Below, piece after piece: positions 12,350 through 25,560 of a DNA stretch of 64,000 bases (its first letter is position 1; each line of letters opens with the position of its first letter). The notes beneath the pieces are model-generated. The model was not told the DNA's origin. It was given only the letters and a program-made list of their open reading frames with translations, and did no database searches. The DNA is taken from contig CM038920.1 in NCBI GenBank assembly GCA_021904315.1, positions 2,852,001 to 2,916,000 on the forward strand, read 5' to 3'. Made by a program: the position numbers and the translations under genes. Source of the stretch: Sphagnum magellanicum. Its lineage: Eukaryota; Streptophyta; Sphagnopsida; Sphagnales; Sphagnaceae.

Positions 12350-15300
12350 AAGTAGTGACAAGCTTGAGCCAATTACCGGATGTAACTAGTGTCCTTAACA
12401 TCCATAATGTGCTCAACACATAGATGTGATAACCTTTTTATCCCTACACCAAATGGATATATATGGATCACTTTTCATCCAGACATGTAATGAGATACAT
12501 GCAGCTTAAACTTAGTATGGGGACCTCTTTGGTCCTTTCATGTCTAACATGAGTTTTTCCTAGATTAAACTTTCCCATGGGGAATGGGATGTCCATCAGG
12601 AAGAGACATGTGAACAAGTCAGTGCCTAAACCTGGTTATGTTTGGAGCTCCAGATCCGTCCAGGATTTGAGGACGTCACATTAAGGGTACCAAGATGTGT
12701 GAGCAGTTCAATGTCAAGCTGAGATTGGAGTCCTGACAAAATTGAGGGTTTGAAGAATTCACAATGCACTTGTCTACAGCTCTTAATCTGTTGAAATGGG
12801 TACAACTGAATAATATGAAGAATATTAACTTAAAAAAGAACGTGTTAAATTCCAAAATAGTCAGACTGCAACATGGTGCATATTTGATTATGGACACAGT
12901 CACGTGAACAAGTTTTGTAAATCATGTGAAGGATGATGGGTTATCAGACCTTTGCAAGGTTATTAGATTCAGAATTTTGGATGAATGAATGCACATTTCA
13001 TGTACTAGTTGGGATGTGTATGGATAAATGATCATTTTGAATTTGGTTGAATTGATACTAGATGAATGAAGTTTGATGGGTAATGAACTAGATTTTGTTT
13101 GATTATATCTATCCTTCACCTCACAACAATAGAACATGGTTTTCTTGTGTAGTTATATTCTAAGTAGATTTTTAACCAAAAGTTATTATTTCTAGTTAAA
13201 TGTTTTATGAACTAAACCTCAAGATTCTACAACCTTCTTTACCATTGTTAATATATCGACAATCTCCCAACTCCAACCACACGACTCCACTGAAAGTAGC
13301 AAGTTTATTGAAATCTAGTGTATCATTGGTTCCCTTGTAAATGTTCAACAAAGAACTAGTTACTAGATTGTCTAATGTTTGTGGTGAATACACTCTGGAC
13401 TGTCTCTACTAGTGAAGTTGCCCAGAGATTATCATGTCGAACTTGAAAAACTTGAGAAACTGCCCTCTTTAAGATGCTTTGACAAAACTCAGTGACAGGT
13501 AAGGAAATAAAAACTGTAGGACAGAAAACTCAAAGGTGCCAATAATGCATAATTTTACATATGTACAAAATCAATCTAAAAGTGTTTATTATAATTTTGT
13601 TTACAAAATTTTGACATGTTGGGGTAATTTCATGTGGAGATTAAATATGCTATATATCTAACCACACATCAACGATGCAACACAACTGCACACTTACGGA
13701 ATATTTGCAAATGCCATTGGAGTTATTGGGCAATTGCAAAATGGAGCATAGGTTAAGATATTTCACCCATGTTTGAATTGTCAAATTTCGACATTGAAAT
13801 TCATTTTGGTCCTATCATTTGGAAAGTTGAACATGTACAATTATCTAGGTTAAAGGATGCTAGCTTTTGTTGTGCCAGCTGGTAGTGACTTGACTTCTCA
13901 ATGATGGCCATGGCATTTATGTGACGACTACACAACAATTAGGACTTTGAGCATAAATATGCACATTTTATGTCTACATTACATGATAAGATGAGTATTG
14001 AGGTCAAGCTTGATTAGGTTTTTCCATTGCTTAAAAGTCTATTTTCCATTCTCCAACCTTCTTTCATACATTGCTAAAACCTAATTGAATGTCTATAATC
14101 CTTTAAACTTGAATTAAAGTTGGCAACTCCTCTAGCAATTTGTAAATCACAAATTATTTGGCCATGCTCTAAGGATTTTATATGTATCAAATTTGGAAAT
14201 GACTGTTGAGACAACACATGGATCATTGTATTGGCACAGGATAACAAATTACAATCATCACCAAACCTTTGATTTCATTAGAGATGGACAATTAGACATT
14301 TGAAACCTTGAGTTGAAAAACACTGCTTGTATGTGAAAGGAGTTATTATTCTGGTACCAAAAGTACCAGGATAGGTTACCAACCATTAGATCTGGTGTAG
14401 GGTGTAAGTATCCTATACCTTTCGAAAGAAAGCTGTACTCTAGTGTGTATGCAAGAGGTTTGCAGTACACTGGCTTCAACCCAGATTTCAAAGTCAATCT
14501 TGCTTGAGCTAATTTTCCTGAAAAGTGACCTCTGCAATCCAAAGGTTGGGAGATGGGACTTGAGACCTGGAGATCCTATCACATAGGTTTGATCTTTGAT
14601 CTGCCATTCTTGCTTTGCCTAAGGGGTTAGAGGCCCTATGAGCTCAAACAGAAGACATAATATTTCATACACAAAGATTTGCATGTGTGCAGTTAACTGG
14701 TAGTTAATTTCCAGTTAAAACTATCTAAAAACCAACTTCAGGGGAGCCAGAGAAAACAAACTCTTTAGTAATATCAAGACTCTATTCACATGTAATTGGA
14801 AAACAGAAATGCAAATTTGTTTAAAGCTTTTAGGGTTCTTTTGGGAGCCTGTTTTATCATGAAGGGTTTAGGGTAAGTGAGAACAACTAAAAGGGAGTGA
14901 AGATAATGTTAAGAAAATGCCACAAACTATTCTAAAGCAAGTTCATCACAAAAACCCTACCATGTTTCTAGGCCTCCAATCTTAAACATGTGGAATGAAA
15001 TACATAACCTAAAAACATCATCAAATATAGGTGGTATAAATGGATAATTGGATAAGGTACAAACTACAAACACCATGACAAAACCAAAAATCACAAATTA
15101 TCTTGTGGAGGCTGATTAAAGAATCTTACAACTATAACCATCCTTCTTGCAATAGGGTAGATTAGAGGTTGACAGAAATATCTTGACCTAGTTTTGGTCC
15201 AAATTCTCTTTAATTGAATCCCACTAAAACCCACCACAATTTAAACTCCTCATCTTACACATGTGGGTTCACTTTGCACGTAGGACAAGGTAGCTCCACT

Positions 15301-16140
15301 TACAAAGCCCTACAATGATCATGAATGTCCTCATGTCTAGATCGTGAACATGTCACACAATGTACTATGTTGAGGTAGTTAAGGATAAGTTTAAGGACTA
15401 CAAGTCCATATCAAGAACCAAGTCTCTAGGCCTTGGAAAGAAGAGCTTGATTGTCCTGCACAATGTGAGAGGGTAGCACTGACTTTGTGTGCACAATGGA
15501 CAAAATATGTCAAATGACCTTACATCATGTCAGCTGCACAATTGGTAGTTTCCGAGAGGGCAGCATAGAAATTAGATTCTATTTAGCATTTGAGATAATT
15601 GGGATCACATATTTGGAGACCAACATCCAAGATCAAGAATAATAATTACCATCACCCCAGGGACGTCTCAAGGCATGACCAGCATGGACATTCTGTGGGT
15701 AGAACAACAGAGAGGTTGCTCCCAATTGGATTACATGACCTGGCCGTGCACCAGCCATTGGAAACCCCTTGTGGATGAACCACAGCTGGAACATTGGTAA
15801 CCTATTCCGTAAACCCTCCTATTTCCACCGCACATTAGTTAATTAGCTGGGTTAAGTATCATACACAACTTGGTAGATTAAGCAATTGGTTACTATGTAG
15901 GTAGAGGTAAATGTGTAAGGCAGTTGGTGACTACTAGGTAGGTATGTAAATACATGTGGATGGTTATGACATCTATTTGTTATTGAACAGGAATTCAACC
16001 AAAAAACAATTTCTGTCCACCTACCATCCATCCTGCAGTGTGTGCTGCTGGGTGGCCTCACAATGTTCTCCTGTCCAAACTCTGGCCTCCTCAACATGGC
16101 AAGGACTTGTTACCAGAGCCCTCACCAACTTGGTGGTAGG
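12350..16140. other. Intergenic stretch, no gene seen
   Basis: Mixed-composition DNA without a recognisable coding region. Short ORFs near 14258-14582 and 15852-16168 have no identifiable domain and lie on opposing strands. No repeat boundary was found. Confidence 0.4.
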
Positions 16141-16144
16141 GTTT

Positions 16145-16410
16145 ATTTTTCCCAATTTTGTGATGTAGCTACACTGGAGATCATCCACAAGAGGAATTAG
16201 CCAAATTAGGCTACCAATTCAGAGAGGAAAGTAAAAAAATTTAAGAATCCTGTTATATTTTGGCAACCTACTAGAACCCATTGTCCAAATATGGCAATTT
16301 CAGGGAATTTTTTTTTGTGTAAAATCCTCAATATCTAGTAACTTTGGTGCATTTTTTCATAAAAATCCTTTGTATAAGTCAAACTGGATAATTTTGTCAG
16401 TCACTAAGTG
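16145..16410 (+). repeat. Dispersed repeat family R1, copy b
   Basis: The core reads CCAATTTTGTGATGTAG, CACTGGAGATCATCC, GAATTAGCCAAATTAGGCTA, followed by GAAAGTAAAA and a TTTGGCAACCTACTAGAACC block that matches copies a and e. Confidence 0.6.
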
Positions 16411-16659
16411 GCAAAAATTTGGACTACAAAGAAAACAATAGAACTGCAACTTGGTGGGTCAAATTTCCATTTTCCAAAGCACGTCCGTGTCTATCATTCA
16501 GCAGTCCAAGCGGTTAACCATTGTTAGTATTGGTATCAAATATGGCCCTATTATGAGACTGCTTATAAGTTTCTTATCTCTTATTATGATAGTTCCTTCA
16601 GTTAGGCCTTGGATCTCATGTCATTTACCAGTTTTGGCCCGTTTCAGGTTTCTGTAAAG

Positions 16660-17570
16660 GTGCAGATTTGGGTTCGGATCTAGCTCTGGGTAAATTTGAC
16701 AGGTCTACATGAACCTGGAATTGGCCAAGAATCAGACCTGGTGGATCTACATGGACCCAGACCCAGCCAAGAACCGGATGTGGGAAGTTTTAAGGTTTTT
16801 TACAAGGTCCAAGTCGTAGGGTTATGTAGGGGCTAGGGTCCTAGGTTTAGATAGGGTTTTTAGTTTCTAAGTTTTGGGATCCTAGCCTTCAACTTTGACA
16901 TATAAGGGCATCTCCAATGGCAATGATAAAATCATGGCCTTTACATGAATATGTTATGAATGACGATGTTCCTTATGTTGTTCCGAGGTCCTAATTGGGC
17001 TAGTGTAGGTGGAGGTCACTTTTGATTACCTATTCCTTACATTGTTCTCTATTGTTTGTCTTGGGAACATGTTGGGGAACATTTTGAGAACTTTGGTAAC
17101 CCATTGGGAAGTTAAAGGACCTTGGTGAGAACAACATAGGAATCTTTTGAGAACTTTGTGAGAATATTTTGAGAACACCAAAAAGAATTTAAATCAAAAT
17201 TGCTTTGAAAAAAAACTTTGGAACCATCCCCAAGAATAAGTTGAAAACAGCCTTGACCTAAATCTAGATCTAATTTTTTTTGTAAAGGTTGGACCCATTG
17301 AACGTGGAACCATTGGTCAAGAAAATTTAGTGCTGCCATGAAACCAATGGAATTTGGTTTTCCAGAACAATTCTCTAAACCTGTTGGTCAAGAAATTTTT
17401 GACCCACCCCTGGAACCGATCCAGGGTTTTGATTGTTGAGAATATTAATTGTCTAGACTTGGAACCAGAGAATCTTCCATTTAAATTAAAAATTAAAAAC
17501 TACAACTAAAATTAATAAAAACTCTAGAACTGGACAACCAAAGAACCAGAATTAATAGTTTTTACAAGTG
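16660..17570. other. Intergenic stretch with short internal repeats
   Basis: Around 16700-16790 a block of about 53 bp containing TCTACATG..CC..GCCAAGAA occurs twice in diverged form. Around 17060-17180 TTTTGAGAAC recurs several times. No coding region is recognised. Confidence 0.4.
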
Positions 17571-17574
17571 ACTG

Positions 17575-17970
17575 ATCCACGACGAAGCTCCGAGCTCTGA
17601 CAGCGTTCTCGTTAGATCAGTGCTGAAAGCTGATAACAGAATTCTGCGTTTGGCGAAAGGGGTAGCTGACGAACGGCCGACCGCTTGTCAGGTTGAAAGA
17701 AAGAGAGCGGTACGTAAAACTGAAACAAGAGTGGTCCTGAGTGGGAAACATCTACTATATCCAGAAACAACGCTTTCGGGGCTTGGCGTTTAGGTACCCG
17801 GCGAAACTGCCGGGTCTGCGAGCTGGGACCCCGCTCTGCTGCCATGCATGACCGCCAGAATCGGTGGTCGGACAGAACGTCAGCACGCCGCCAACGCTTC
17901 TAATGTACCGATTCCGGCGTTCGGACTTGGGAGCTTTCGGCGCAGAACCTACGTGAGAAGGATGGATGTT
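17575..17970. promoter_or_regulatory. CpG-rich island, unassigned
   Basis: This is one of the most CpG-dense stretches of the window (GGCGAAAGGGG, GAACGGCCGACCGC, CACGCCGCCAACGC and similar). Open frames exist on both strands (for example minus 17612-17845 and 17755-18000), as expected for GC-rich DNA, but the translations match no family I know. It may be a first exon or promoter of an unidentified gene, or a recent insertion that has not yet lost its CpGs. Confidence 0.3.
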
Positions 17971-17999
17971 GTATTGCCTTTGATTATGAATTGCCGTCA

Positions 18000-20240
18000 A
18001 ATTGTAATATTATCCATTCCTTCCTTATGTTTACATTCATTCAGGTTTTGTTGGCTCCAGACAGTTAATGCTCCCTTCGGTTCATCCAATCGTTAAAAGC
18101 TTGGATGTTCATCCAGGGTCCCCCTCTTCCTGCCTGACATGGAGGTGGAATTGCCACTTGATTCTGCACATGAACTCTTAACTAGACCCCTACTGTCAAC
18201 ACCCAGAAACCACCTCCTGCAGCTGATTCTGACCAAGCTCCCTTGGTGAGCTTTATGGCCTACCAGAATCAGCCACAGGGCCGCCAACCGTTCTCTTGTA
18301 AGTGGCATTTCAAGCAGGACGCTAAACACTCCCTTACAAAACTTTGCGGTTGTCAGTGTGATGTCCTACAGGACACTCTCATGGTTCTGTTGCAGGGTTT
18401 GAATAATGTTGGCACTGTACATAGGTCAAATAAATTAGAGTACCACATCAACCCAATGGATGAACCAGGCTACTAATTTGTATGCAGCCTGACTCTTGAA
18501 TGGTTGTAAGTTCTAAACTGGTGAGCCATTGCAGCACATGCAGGACATATAGGATTAACAAATGTGATAATGGACATCATGAATTGTGCAACTATATGCA
18601 GGACATCGCCCACTCACACCCACAAAGTTCATAGGGGGCGTTTGATGCCCCTAACATTTTGAGGTCATCATTGAAGCATTAATTGATGGATGGATCTATA
18701 GTGAAATCTCCAGTTTAGACAAACTCGAGGTTGTTGCCCACTACCAAATTATAGTGGGAATGGGGGAACTCAGGGTCACTTCCTGTCAGGGTTCCATGTG
18801 CATATTGTCAACTACCATTTCATTGTTTTCACCCTGCCTACCCTACCTAGTACCCAGAAATGAATTGTCAACCAAATCTCTCTAATTTCCTTCATCTGAC
18901 TCCATAATGAGTGAATTTGGTCCTGAAGAGTTTTGGAAGAAATTCATCCTGAAGTATTAATAATTAAATCAATCCAGCAGGAACATGCACCCAAAAACGG
19001 CAAAAAGTTTGATGAAATTTTCATAAAGTAAAATGTCAAACATCATGTTCAATCTTGGGATCTGAGTACAAATGGAGATCTTAATTTCATCCCAAGGGTA
19101 AGCAACCAGAATCTTTTGCAGGGCACATTCACAGTTGGATCAGTTTGGGTCACATGATCACATGACTTTTTTTCCTACTATTTTACTAATTTAATTAGAA
19201 TGTACATAGGACAAGTTTAAGTAAGCAAAAAACAATAGTTCTTCAAATCAAGATAATTTACATATGATGATTTTGTCTTTTCATGTGTGTTGGGCCCTGA
19301 CTTTCCATAAGTTTCTATGAACAACTTGATATGGTTTTTTGGTTATAGAATTATTTTGTGCACATCTGATCAGCACATGGCACTACAAATTTCAAACCCA
19401 AATGAATACAAAGCAAGTATTTAATTAATTGAGTTTAACGTTTGTGACTGGATTTGGGACACATGCATTAGGGACATGACTGTAAATCCAGTGTCCTGCA
19501 CAGCTTTTTGTTCTTAATGGAAGAAGAGAAAGTTGCAGCAGATGATGAGAGTGGAGTAGTAAAGAAGTGGGTAAACCTTTAACATGGGCAGTGGCGGCGC
19601 ATATGGTAACCTTTCTTGAACTCAGGTTTAATTGACAGGGGAAAGTTGTTGTTGCTTGTCCCTTGATCAGGCTGGACTTTCTACTCTTTTCAAACTTTTT
19701 AATGCTCCGGGCTATTTGTCCGAGCCTTATCCCTTCATCAGTGCTGACACTCTCTGACAACTGACTTCATCAGTTTCCCATTTACGCGCATTCTCATCGA
19801 CCAAGCTGCTGGGCCCTAGCTAATTTTCTTTTATAGATCCCACAAGCTGCAGCAATGATCCAGCAGCAGCCGCAGCGGCATTTAACAGCTCTTGTAGCAT
19901 CAGACCACAGCTGAAGTTCTTATCAGCAGTAGATTCTGCTAGCAGGCAACTGGTACATTAAGACGCTGCTGTGATAAGAGTTTGAACTTTGAAGTCTTCT
20001 AATATTCATCATTTCCAAGGCCGCTTCGACTTAGCTTTTTGCAGAATCAACGTACCCCGCTGTAAGCTACTTCTCTTCTGAACTTTTGATCTATATCAGA
20101 AGGTGGTAGTGCTCACTTCAGATAGAAATGTTTTGTTTTGGCATATTCAACGTGTAGTGAACCCCCATGATTCAAGCTGAATAAATCTGCGAATCACCAT
20201 TGCTGCATTGCGAGATCATGTCATGGGTATGCCAGAAGCA
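18000..20240. other. Expansin upstream intergenic region
   Basis: Mostly unique-looking DNA with no recognised gene. From about 19480 the base composition becomes less AT-biased towards the expansin start, which fits a retained promoter and leader region. Minus-strand ORFs here (for example 19425-19760) show no domain. Confidence 0.4.
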
Positions 20241-20246
20241 GCTAAT

Positions 20247-20253
20247 TATAAAT
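20247..20253 (+). promoter_or_regulatory. Possible TATA box of the expansin gene
   Basis: TATAAAT lies 126 bp upstream of the chosen ATG. A transcription start some 25-35 bp downstream would leave a leader of roughly 95-105 nt. A second weak candidate (TTTTATAGAT near 19830) would imply a longer leader. Without transcript data the choice is tentative. Confidence 0.3.
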
Positions 20254-20378
20254 GGTTATCTATTCAAGATCTGATCAACTTAATTTTGTTATAATGTCAG
20301 TGTTGCGAGATCGTGAAGTGAATTCTAGTAGGCGATCATTGTAATTTGGACTTTCTTCTGATGTACAGAAAATCGATC

Positions 20379-21497
20379 ATGGCGCGGTTCATCTCGATAT
20401 CATTGCCAACCGCAGTAGTTTGCAGTTCGCTTGTAGCAGTATTGGTCTTGTTGCAGCAGGTCGCGAATGCACAACTAGACACAGGCCCCTGGCAGCAAGC
20501 GCATGCTACATTCTACGGCGGTAGCGACGCTGCTGGAACAATGGGTATGCTCAAGCTTATACTGGTGATGTCTGCAAGCTTATCATGCATGCAATCCAGG
20601 TCTGCACTGCATTCAGGCAATTGTATAATGACCAGCAGTGTGGTCATTGGAATCTAGATTGGTCTTGTGTAGTGATCGGGAGCGTGCTGAATGGATCTCA
20701 TGATGTGGGTTTTGTCTGGCAGGTGGTGCATGTGGATATGGCAATCTTTATGGCGCAGGATATGGTACCAACACAGCAGCTTTGAGCACAGTCCTTTTCA
20801 ACAACGGAGAGAGGTGCGGAGCCTGCTTCCAGATCCAATGCTACGGGAGCAGATGGTGCTTGCCTGGTTATCGGAGCGTCACAGTAACTGCAACTAATTT
20901 TTGCCCACCCAATCCTTGGGAAGCCAGCGACAACGGAGGATGGTGCAACGTCCCCAGGCCGCACTTCGATATGGCCGTGCCTGCGTTCCTTCAGCTTGCG
21001 GAATACGTCGGCGGCATTGTCCCTGTCAACTACAGAAGGTGGGAAGGAATTCTTCTCAGTACACTGGGTACCTATGACCCAACTTTGTTGTTGTAGACTG
21101 TAGTGTACAATCGACAACGCGAAGGTTTGGGGGACCGTCAGGAATTACCGTGTCTCTGATTGTGAAGATGCTAGAAATGTTTTGCAGGGTCCCATGCTTG
21201 AAGAGCGGAGGGATTCGCTTCACAGTCAACGGGAACCCATGGTTCGATTTGGTCTTGGTGACCAACGTTGCCGGCGCTGGAGATGTGACGGCAGTGTCGA
21301 TCAGAGGAGGCTATGGACCTTGGATTCCGATGAGCCGCAATTGGGGCCAGAACTGGCAATCCAATGCCAACTTGGTAGGCAAGAGCTTGTCCTTCATTGT
21401 CACCACCAGCGACGGCAGACAAGTCGTGTCTACAAACGCCGCTCTATCCAACTGGTATTTCGGTCAAACATTCGAAGGCTCTCAGTTCTCAACTTAG
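20379..21497 (+). CDS. EXPA: Alpha-expansin (EXPA), three exons
   Basis: Secreted cell-wall loosening protein that disrupts non-covalent cellulose-xyloglucan contacts at acidic pH without hydrolysis. Exons are 20379-20544, 20723-21038 and 21188-21497, joined by GT..AG introns of 178 and 149 bp. The coding length is 792 nt, 263 residues plus TAG. Residues 1-31 form a signal peptide ending VANA|QLD. Domain 1 (GH45-like, about 43-155) has GGACGYGN (56-63), CGACF (87-91), TNFCPPN (113-119), GGWCN (127-131) and the HFD motif (136-138). Domain 2 (CBM63-like, 162-263) keeps RNWGQNWQ (211-218) and FGQTFEG (252-258). Both introns fall inside codons, at Gly56 and Arg161, matching the classic EXPA intron A and B sites. 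The ATG at 20379 (GATCATGGCG) is preferred over an in-frame ATG at 20361, which would only add MYRKSI before the signal peptide. It has no nearby partner gene. All key residues are present, so it looks functional; paralogue number is not assignable. Confidence 0.95.
20545..20722 (+). other. Expansin intron 1
   Basis: The donor is ATGG|GTATGC and the acceptor TCTGGCAG|GTGG. Removing it restores the uninterrupted [10 protein letters not shown] motif. Reading through the donor gives a different frame that lacks the expansin motifs. Confidence 0.93.
21039..21187 (+). other. Expansin intron 2
   Basis: The donor is AGAAG|GTGGGA and the acceptor TTTTGCAG|GGTC. Splicing restores NYRRVPC, the conserved junction between domain 1 and the cellulose-binding-like domain 2. 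Confidence 0.93.
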
Positions 21498-21499
21498 CT

Positions 21500-22850
21500 C
21501 AGATCAGCTCAACTCAACGAATGGCGCCGGCGATTAAACATGCAGACAACAAGCAAACCATATTTACCTGAATGCTGAAACTGCGGATTCAGCTAAAGTC
21601 TGAATCTTTCTGCAATGCAAAACTGCAGATCTAAGCTTACCACCCCATGATATTTATTACATCCCGCATCGAATATTGTAAAATCGACCCAATGGATCCA
21701 ATCCTGGTCTTATACAGCTCATCTTTATTCATGATCTCTCATACTCAAAAAAATGAAACAAATTGTTAGCAAGTTTAGCTTATATTATTCAAGACTTCAG
21801 GGATGCTGAGGCTTGCAGAATGTAAGCCCGCATCATGAATGAGCCAAAAAAAGAAATTGCGTACACAGTAGAACATACATCTAGTAGAATTCACAGTTCA
21901 GGCTGATGTCTGTCAACTGGTTTCATCAGCTTTTGCTGGATCTTATATAACCAGCTCGCACCAGCAAGAAGGCTTTTGAGAAATTTCATGGCTGAATGGA
22001 AGAATAAACAAAATCAACTATGTTAGTTATATCTGCTCTTGGCTCCCTGGGGTTGTAAGTTGCTGGATCTAATTTACCTGGCAGTATGAATAATTTTGAA
22101 AAAACTCCACAGCTAGCTGGGGGTTTGATCAAAGAATAAAGAAGTATGGCTACCAAAACCCTTTCTTTTTTTGGTCAAGTGGTGAGGACACAGTTTTCCA
22201 TTGGGTTTCAGTTACCTAGCTAACCATAGTGGGTAGCTTACCTAGTTACTGACAACCTCTAGCACTTACTTAGGTACTAGGTAACCATCTACATGTTCCT
22301 ACCTACTTTCAGTAGCCACTGTCTTACCTACCTACCTACCTACCTCCATGACCTAATTTTTATAAGACAGCTTACCAATGTGAAACCCAATGGATCAATT
22401 CAGTTAGGGTGGTTCATTCACAACAGAGTCATGATTCATAAGGAGCTGTGCTGGATGGTGTGGTGATGGCTGTTAGTTCACTCTGGTGAGCAGGAACTTG
22501 CTTTGATGCAGTTTGAGCAAACCAAGAGCCTTGCTTATCTCCTGGACTTCACCAAGGAACAGAAAGAGGTGACATTTTGGAGAAACAGCAGTTTTGTTTA
22601 GGTTTTTAGATTTATAACAGTGTTCTAGTGGGTTTTAGAGCACATTTGCTCAATAGACAGAAACTTACTGACATTGGACCTCTTTGACATTGATTGTGTG
22701 CGTACTGCAACTTTGGTTTCTTGTGTTCATCACTCAACTTTAGACCTAGGTTTTGACAGGCCAAGCCAAACAGGGTTCACAAAAACATTATTCACAATGT
22801 TGACTATTTACTGCAGCAGCAACTTCAAGGAATATGGTGTGGAGTCCAGT
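21500..22850. other. Expansin 3' flank, no further gene
   Basis: Non-coding. It includes a short CTTACCTACC tetranucleotide-like tract at about 22200-22350, related in sequence to the much longer one at 41.85-42.48 kb. No certain polyadenylation signal can be chosen. Confidence 0.4.
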
Positions 22851-22854
22851 GTTT

Positions 22855-22965
22855 TTTCAGTCAATTTTTCTGTGATGTAGGCAAAGTGGTGATCATCATA
22901 AAGAAGACTTAGACTAAGTTGGCTATAAATAAGATATGAAAGTAAAAAACATTTAAGCACTGACT
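22855..22965 (+). repeat. Dispersed repeat family R1, copy c (short)
   Basis: Core blocks TTTTTCTGTGATGTAGGC, AAGTGGTGATCATCAT, GAAGACTTAG and GTTGGCTATAAAT are followed by GAAAGTAAAA, in the same order as the other R1 copies. Confidence 0.5.
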
Positions 22966-22969
22966 TCTT

Positions 22970-24830
22970 TTCTTTTTGCGTCACTTTTGTCACCAAGTCA
23001 TGGCAAAAATTTGTGAAAAAACCGAATGCTGACATTGTTAGCTGAACAATTCAATGCTGTGTGACGATTTCTATTTTGCAGTTATAGGATGGTGTACTGT
23101 AATGCTAGAAGCTCAATTTGGTTTACCTTTGGCAAAGCAAAGGGGTGAGGTTAATCTTTGAATGTTTTGTAGGCATAGAATGTCAGGAGTGATTGCAACT
23201 AGCAGATGTCTAGACCTGTCTGCAAGAAATAACTATACCTAAACCCAATTGAGTGTGTGACTTTTTTTATCAGTATTACAAGATAGCAACTACATCGAGG
23301 CATTTGTGGGTCAACTGCAACCACATAGCTTCACTTGAGAAATTTGGTACTTATGGACCCTTTGACAACTATGTTAGTGTGTGGGTGCATTGAAGTAGCA
23401 AATTCCAGCATGTTTTGGCCCACTGAAACCCTTCAGTTTCCTTTTGTTGGCTTTGACCTTATACATGAGCCCCATTGCCTCTGTCCGATTTGCAGCCTCA
23501 ATATTGATGAATGTGGTAAGATTAGTGCCATGATCTAGAGAAGTTGTCTGATGATACAACTATGTGATTGATATGGTGCTATAGAAAAGGAACAGATACA
23601 AGCTCTTTCAAGGTACAAATATTGACCTGTTTGTAGCACTGCAGTTCACATTGCCATCACCTCATATCAGCAGCAAAGAACCCAGTCAATCTTTTAGGAC
23701 TAGTTCCAGGTGTTCCACCAAATCAGTAATCTCAAATCGTCAACTTTGGCCAGAGGCCTAAGGATTTGGCACTCATCTGATGGTGTACACTGTATATACC
23801 TGATGGATACAGGAATTATACCGTTAGTGAGGGACACAACAACGTTACAAAGACAATGACTCTGTTTAAATGATTCAAAGAATAGTAGTACCAAATCACA
23901 ACCATTGATGTAAACTGTCTCTATCTTCCAGATTTTGAGCTTCTATTAGTTTGTGCTGTGAAGATTCTTCTTTTTTTTGTTGGCTTCGTAGAGCTTTGTG
24001 TTTTACTCTTCCAAAAAACTATTGTCTTGGGATTTCTTACTTACATTCAATAACTGAATCAGACTCTACTCTCAATTCATAGGAACATATCTCCTAGATT
24101 TCGTTATTCTTTGCCCTTTTCCAAAAGAGCTACAAGCTTAGATCACACATTGTGTACAACAATTGTGATTCTGTGACAGGAACCCAATGTGAGGAGGGGG
24201 AAGCAACCCCTTTTGCTAATCAAAAATCAAATAGTGTGACCCAAGCAGGAATTTCCAATGGAGAATAGCATCCCAATCCACAAAAATACCCATGTGACAC
24301 CAAACCTCAATCAGTAACTCCTCAATCTGAGACTGTTTGCTAGAGCCCCTTGGCTTAGCATCTCTACTAATAACAGACCAAATAGCTAAACCTAATTTCA
24401 GCAATAGAAATCCAAGCCCATTTGCAAATCTCCCTACTTAAGTAGGGACTGCTTAAAACAAGCAATCATCTCATAATATTCCTCCACCATCTAATAATAA
24501 TCATCCACCTGGTGATGATATATTAATCTCATTTTTGAACATGTTATTAGTGGAGAAATAATACCCAACCATTGTCCCCTCACTCACAAATCCCAATAGA
24601 ATTGTCTTCATGAAAAAATAAATTAATAGCAAAAAGTTCTCCAAGAACTAGAGCATGAAAAGTGATTAAGAAACCCAAAAGATTAATTGAAATTATTGAA
24701 AGCAAGTCTACCCCAAAAAAGTCTCAAAGAAAACATTGAAAGCCTTGGCAACTAAACATAACCCCACATTCCAAAAACATATGAAGAAAGATTTCATTGC
24801 CATTAGTCTCACAATTGGAAAGTTGCCATC
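22970..24830. other. Intergenic stretch; possible distant LINE remnant on minus strand near the end
   Basis: No gene is recognised. On the minus strand, 24160-24830 reads in broken frames with words resembling a zinc-binding reverse transcriptase tail (FWNVGLCLVAKAFNVF), which is weak. An 62-codon open frame at 24216-24404 (minus) has no identifiable domain. Confidence 0.25.
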
Positions 24831-24839
24831 AACTTTAAG

Positions 24840-25560
24840 TTCTAATCTTTAGAGAAAAATAATACTTGGACTTATATGACTTTGCCAAAAGATCAAAAAC
24901 CAATCATTTCAAAATGGAGTTTCACAAATCAAATGGCAATATAGATAAATACAAAGCTAGATTGGTTGTCAAGGGATACACACAAGTCTTAGGACTTGAT
25001 TTCATAAATATGTTCCCTCTAACTTTAAAATTTAAGTTTCTCATAATTTTAATATCTTTAGCTTCTCAATTTTATTTGGAAATTTCAACATTTAAACATT
25101 AAAATTTCCTTCTAAAATGGTATTTTAGATTAAGACATTTAAATGTATGATAATTCCTAAAGAATGTCCAACATCATCCCTAACAAACATAGTTTATAGG
25201 TCACATAATCCTTGTATGGGTCAAAACAATCACCATTAATTTGGTACCAATGACTTGTTACCCACTTTGTTCACAAGGTTTTAGTCAAATAGAATCCAAT
25301 GTCCACATTTATGTCAAAAAATATATATTGAAAGAGGCTTCATTGTTTTGGGAATTTATAATTTGAACAATGGCATTATTCTTAGCAATAATATGAAGTT
25401 GACATGTATGAATTAAAAGAAAATTTGAAAAAAGAATTTGAAATTATGAGTGAAGGTGATATCCACAACATACTTGGTATTGAAATCATCTAGAACCATG
25501 TGGAGGCCTTTATATTCATCTACTAAGAAATAAATCTATCTCTATGGTTGAACACTTTAT
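24840..25560 (+). mobile_element. Copia-type reverse transcriptase fossil
   Basis: The plus strand shows the Copia RT start KARLVVKGYTQ followed by GLDF and a downstream KKEFEIMSEGDIHNILGIEI block, in the usual pol order. It is a heavily decayed internal fragment of an old Ty1/Copia element with many breaks. No LTRs can be assigned to it. The level of decay suggests it is older than the Copia relics at 38-40 and 54-60 kb. Confidence 0.7.

Noticed and set aside
20585-20785. Overlapping frames across the expansin introns and exons
   Set aside because: They lack expansin motifs and cross the splice sites in the wrong frame.
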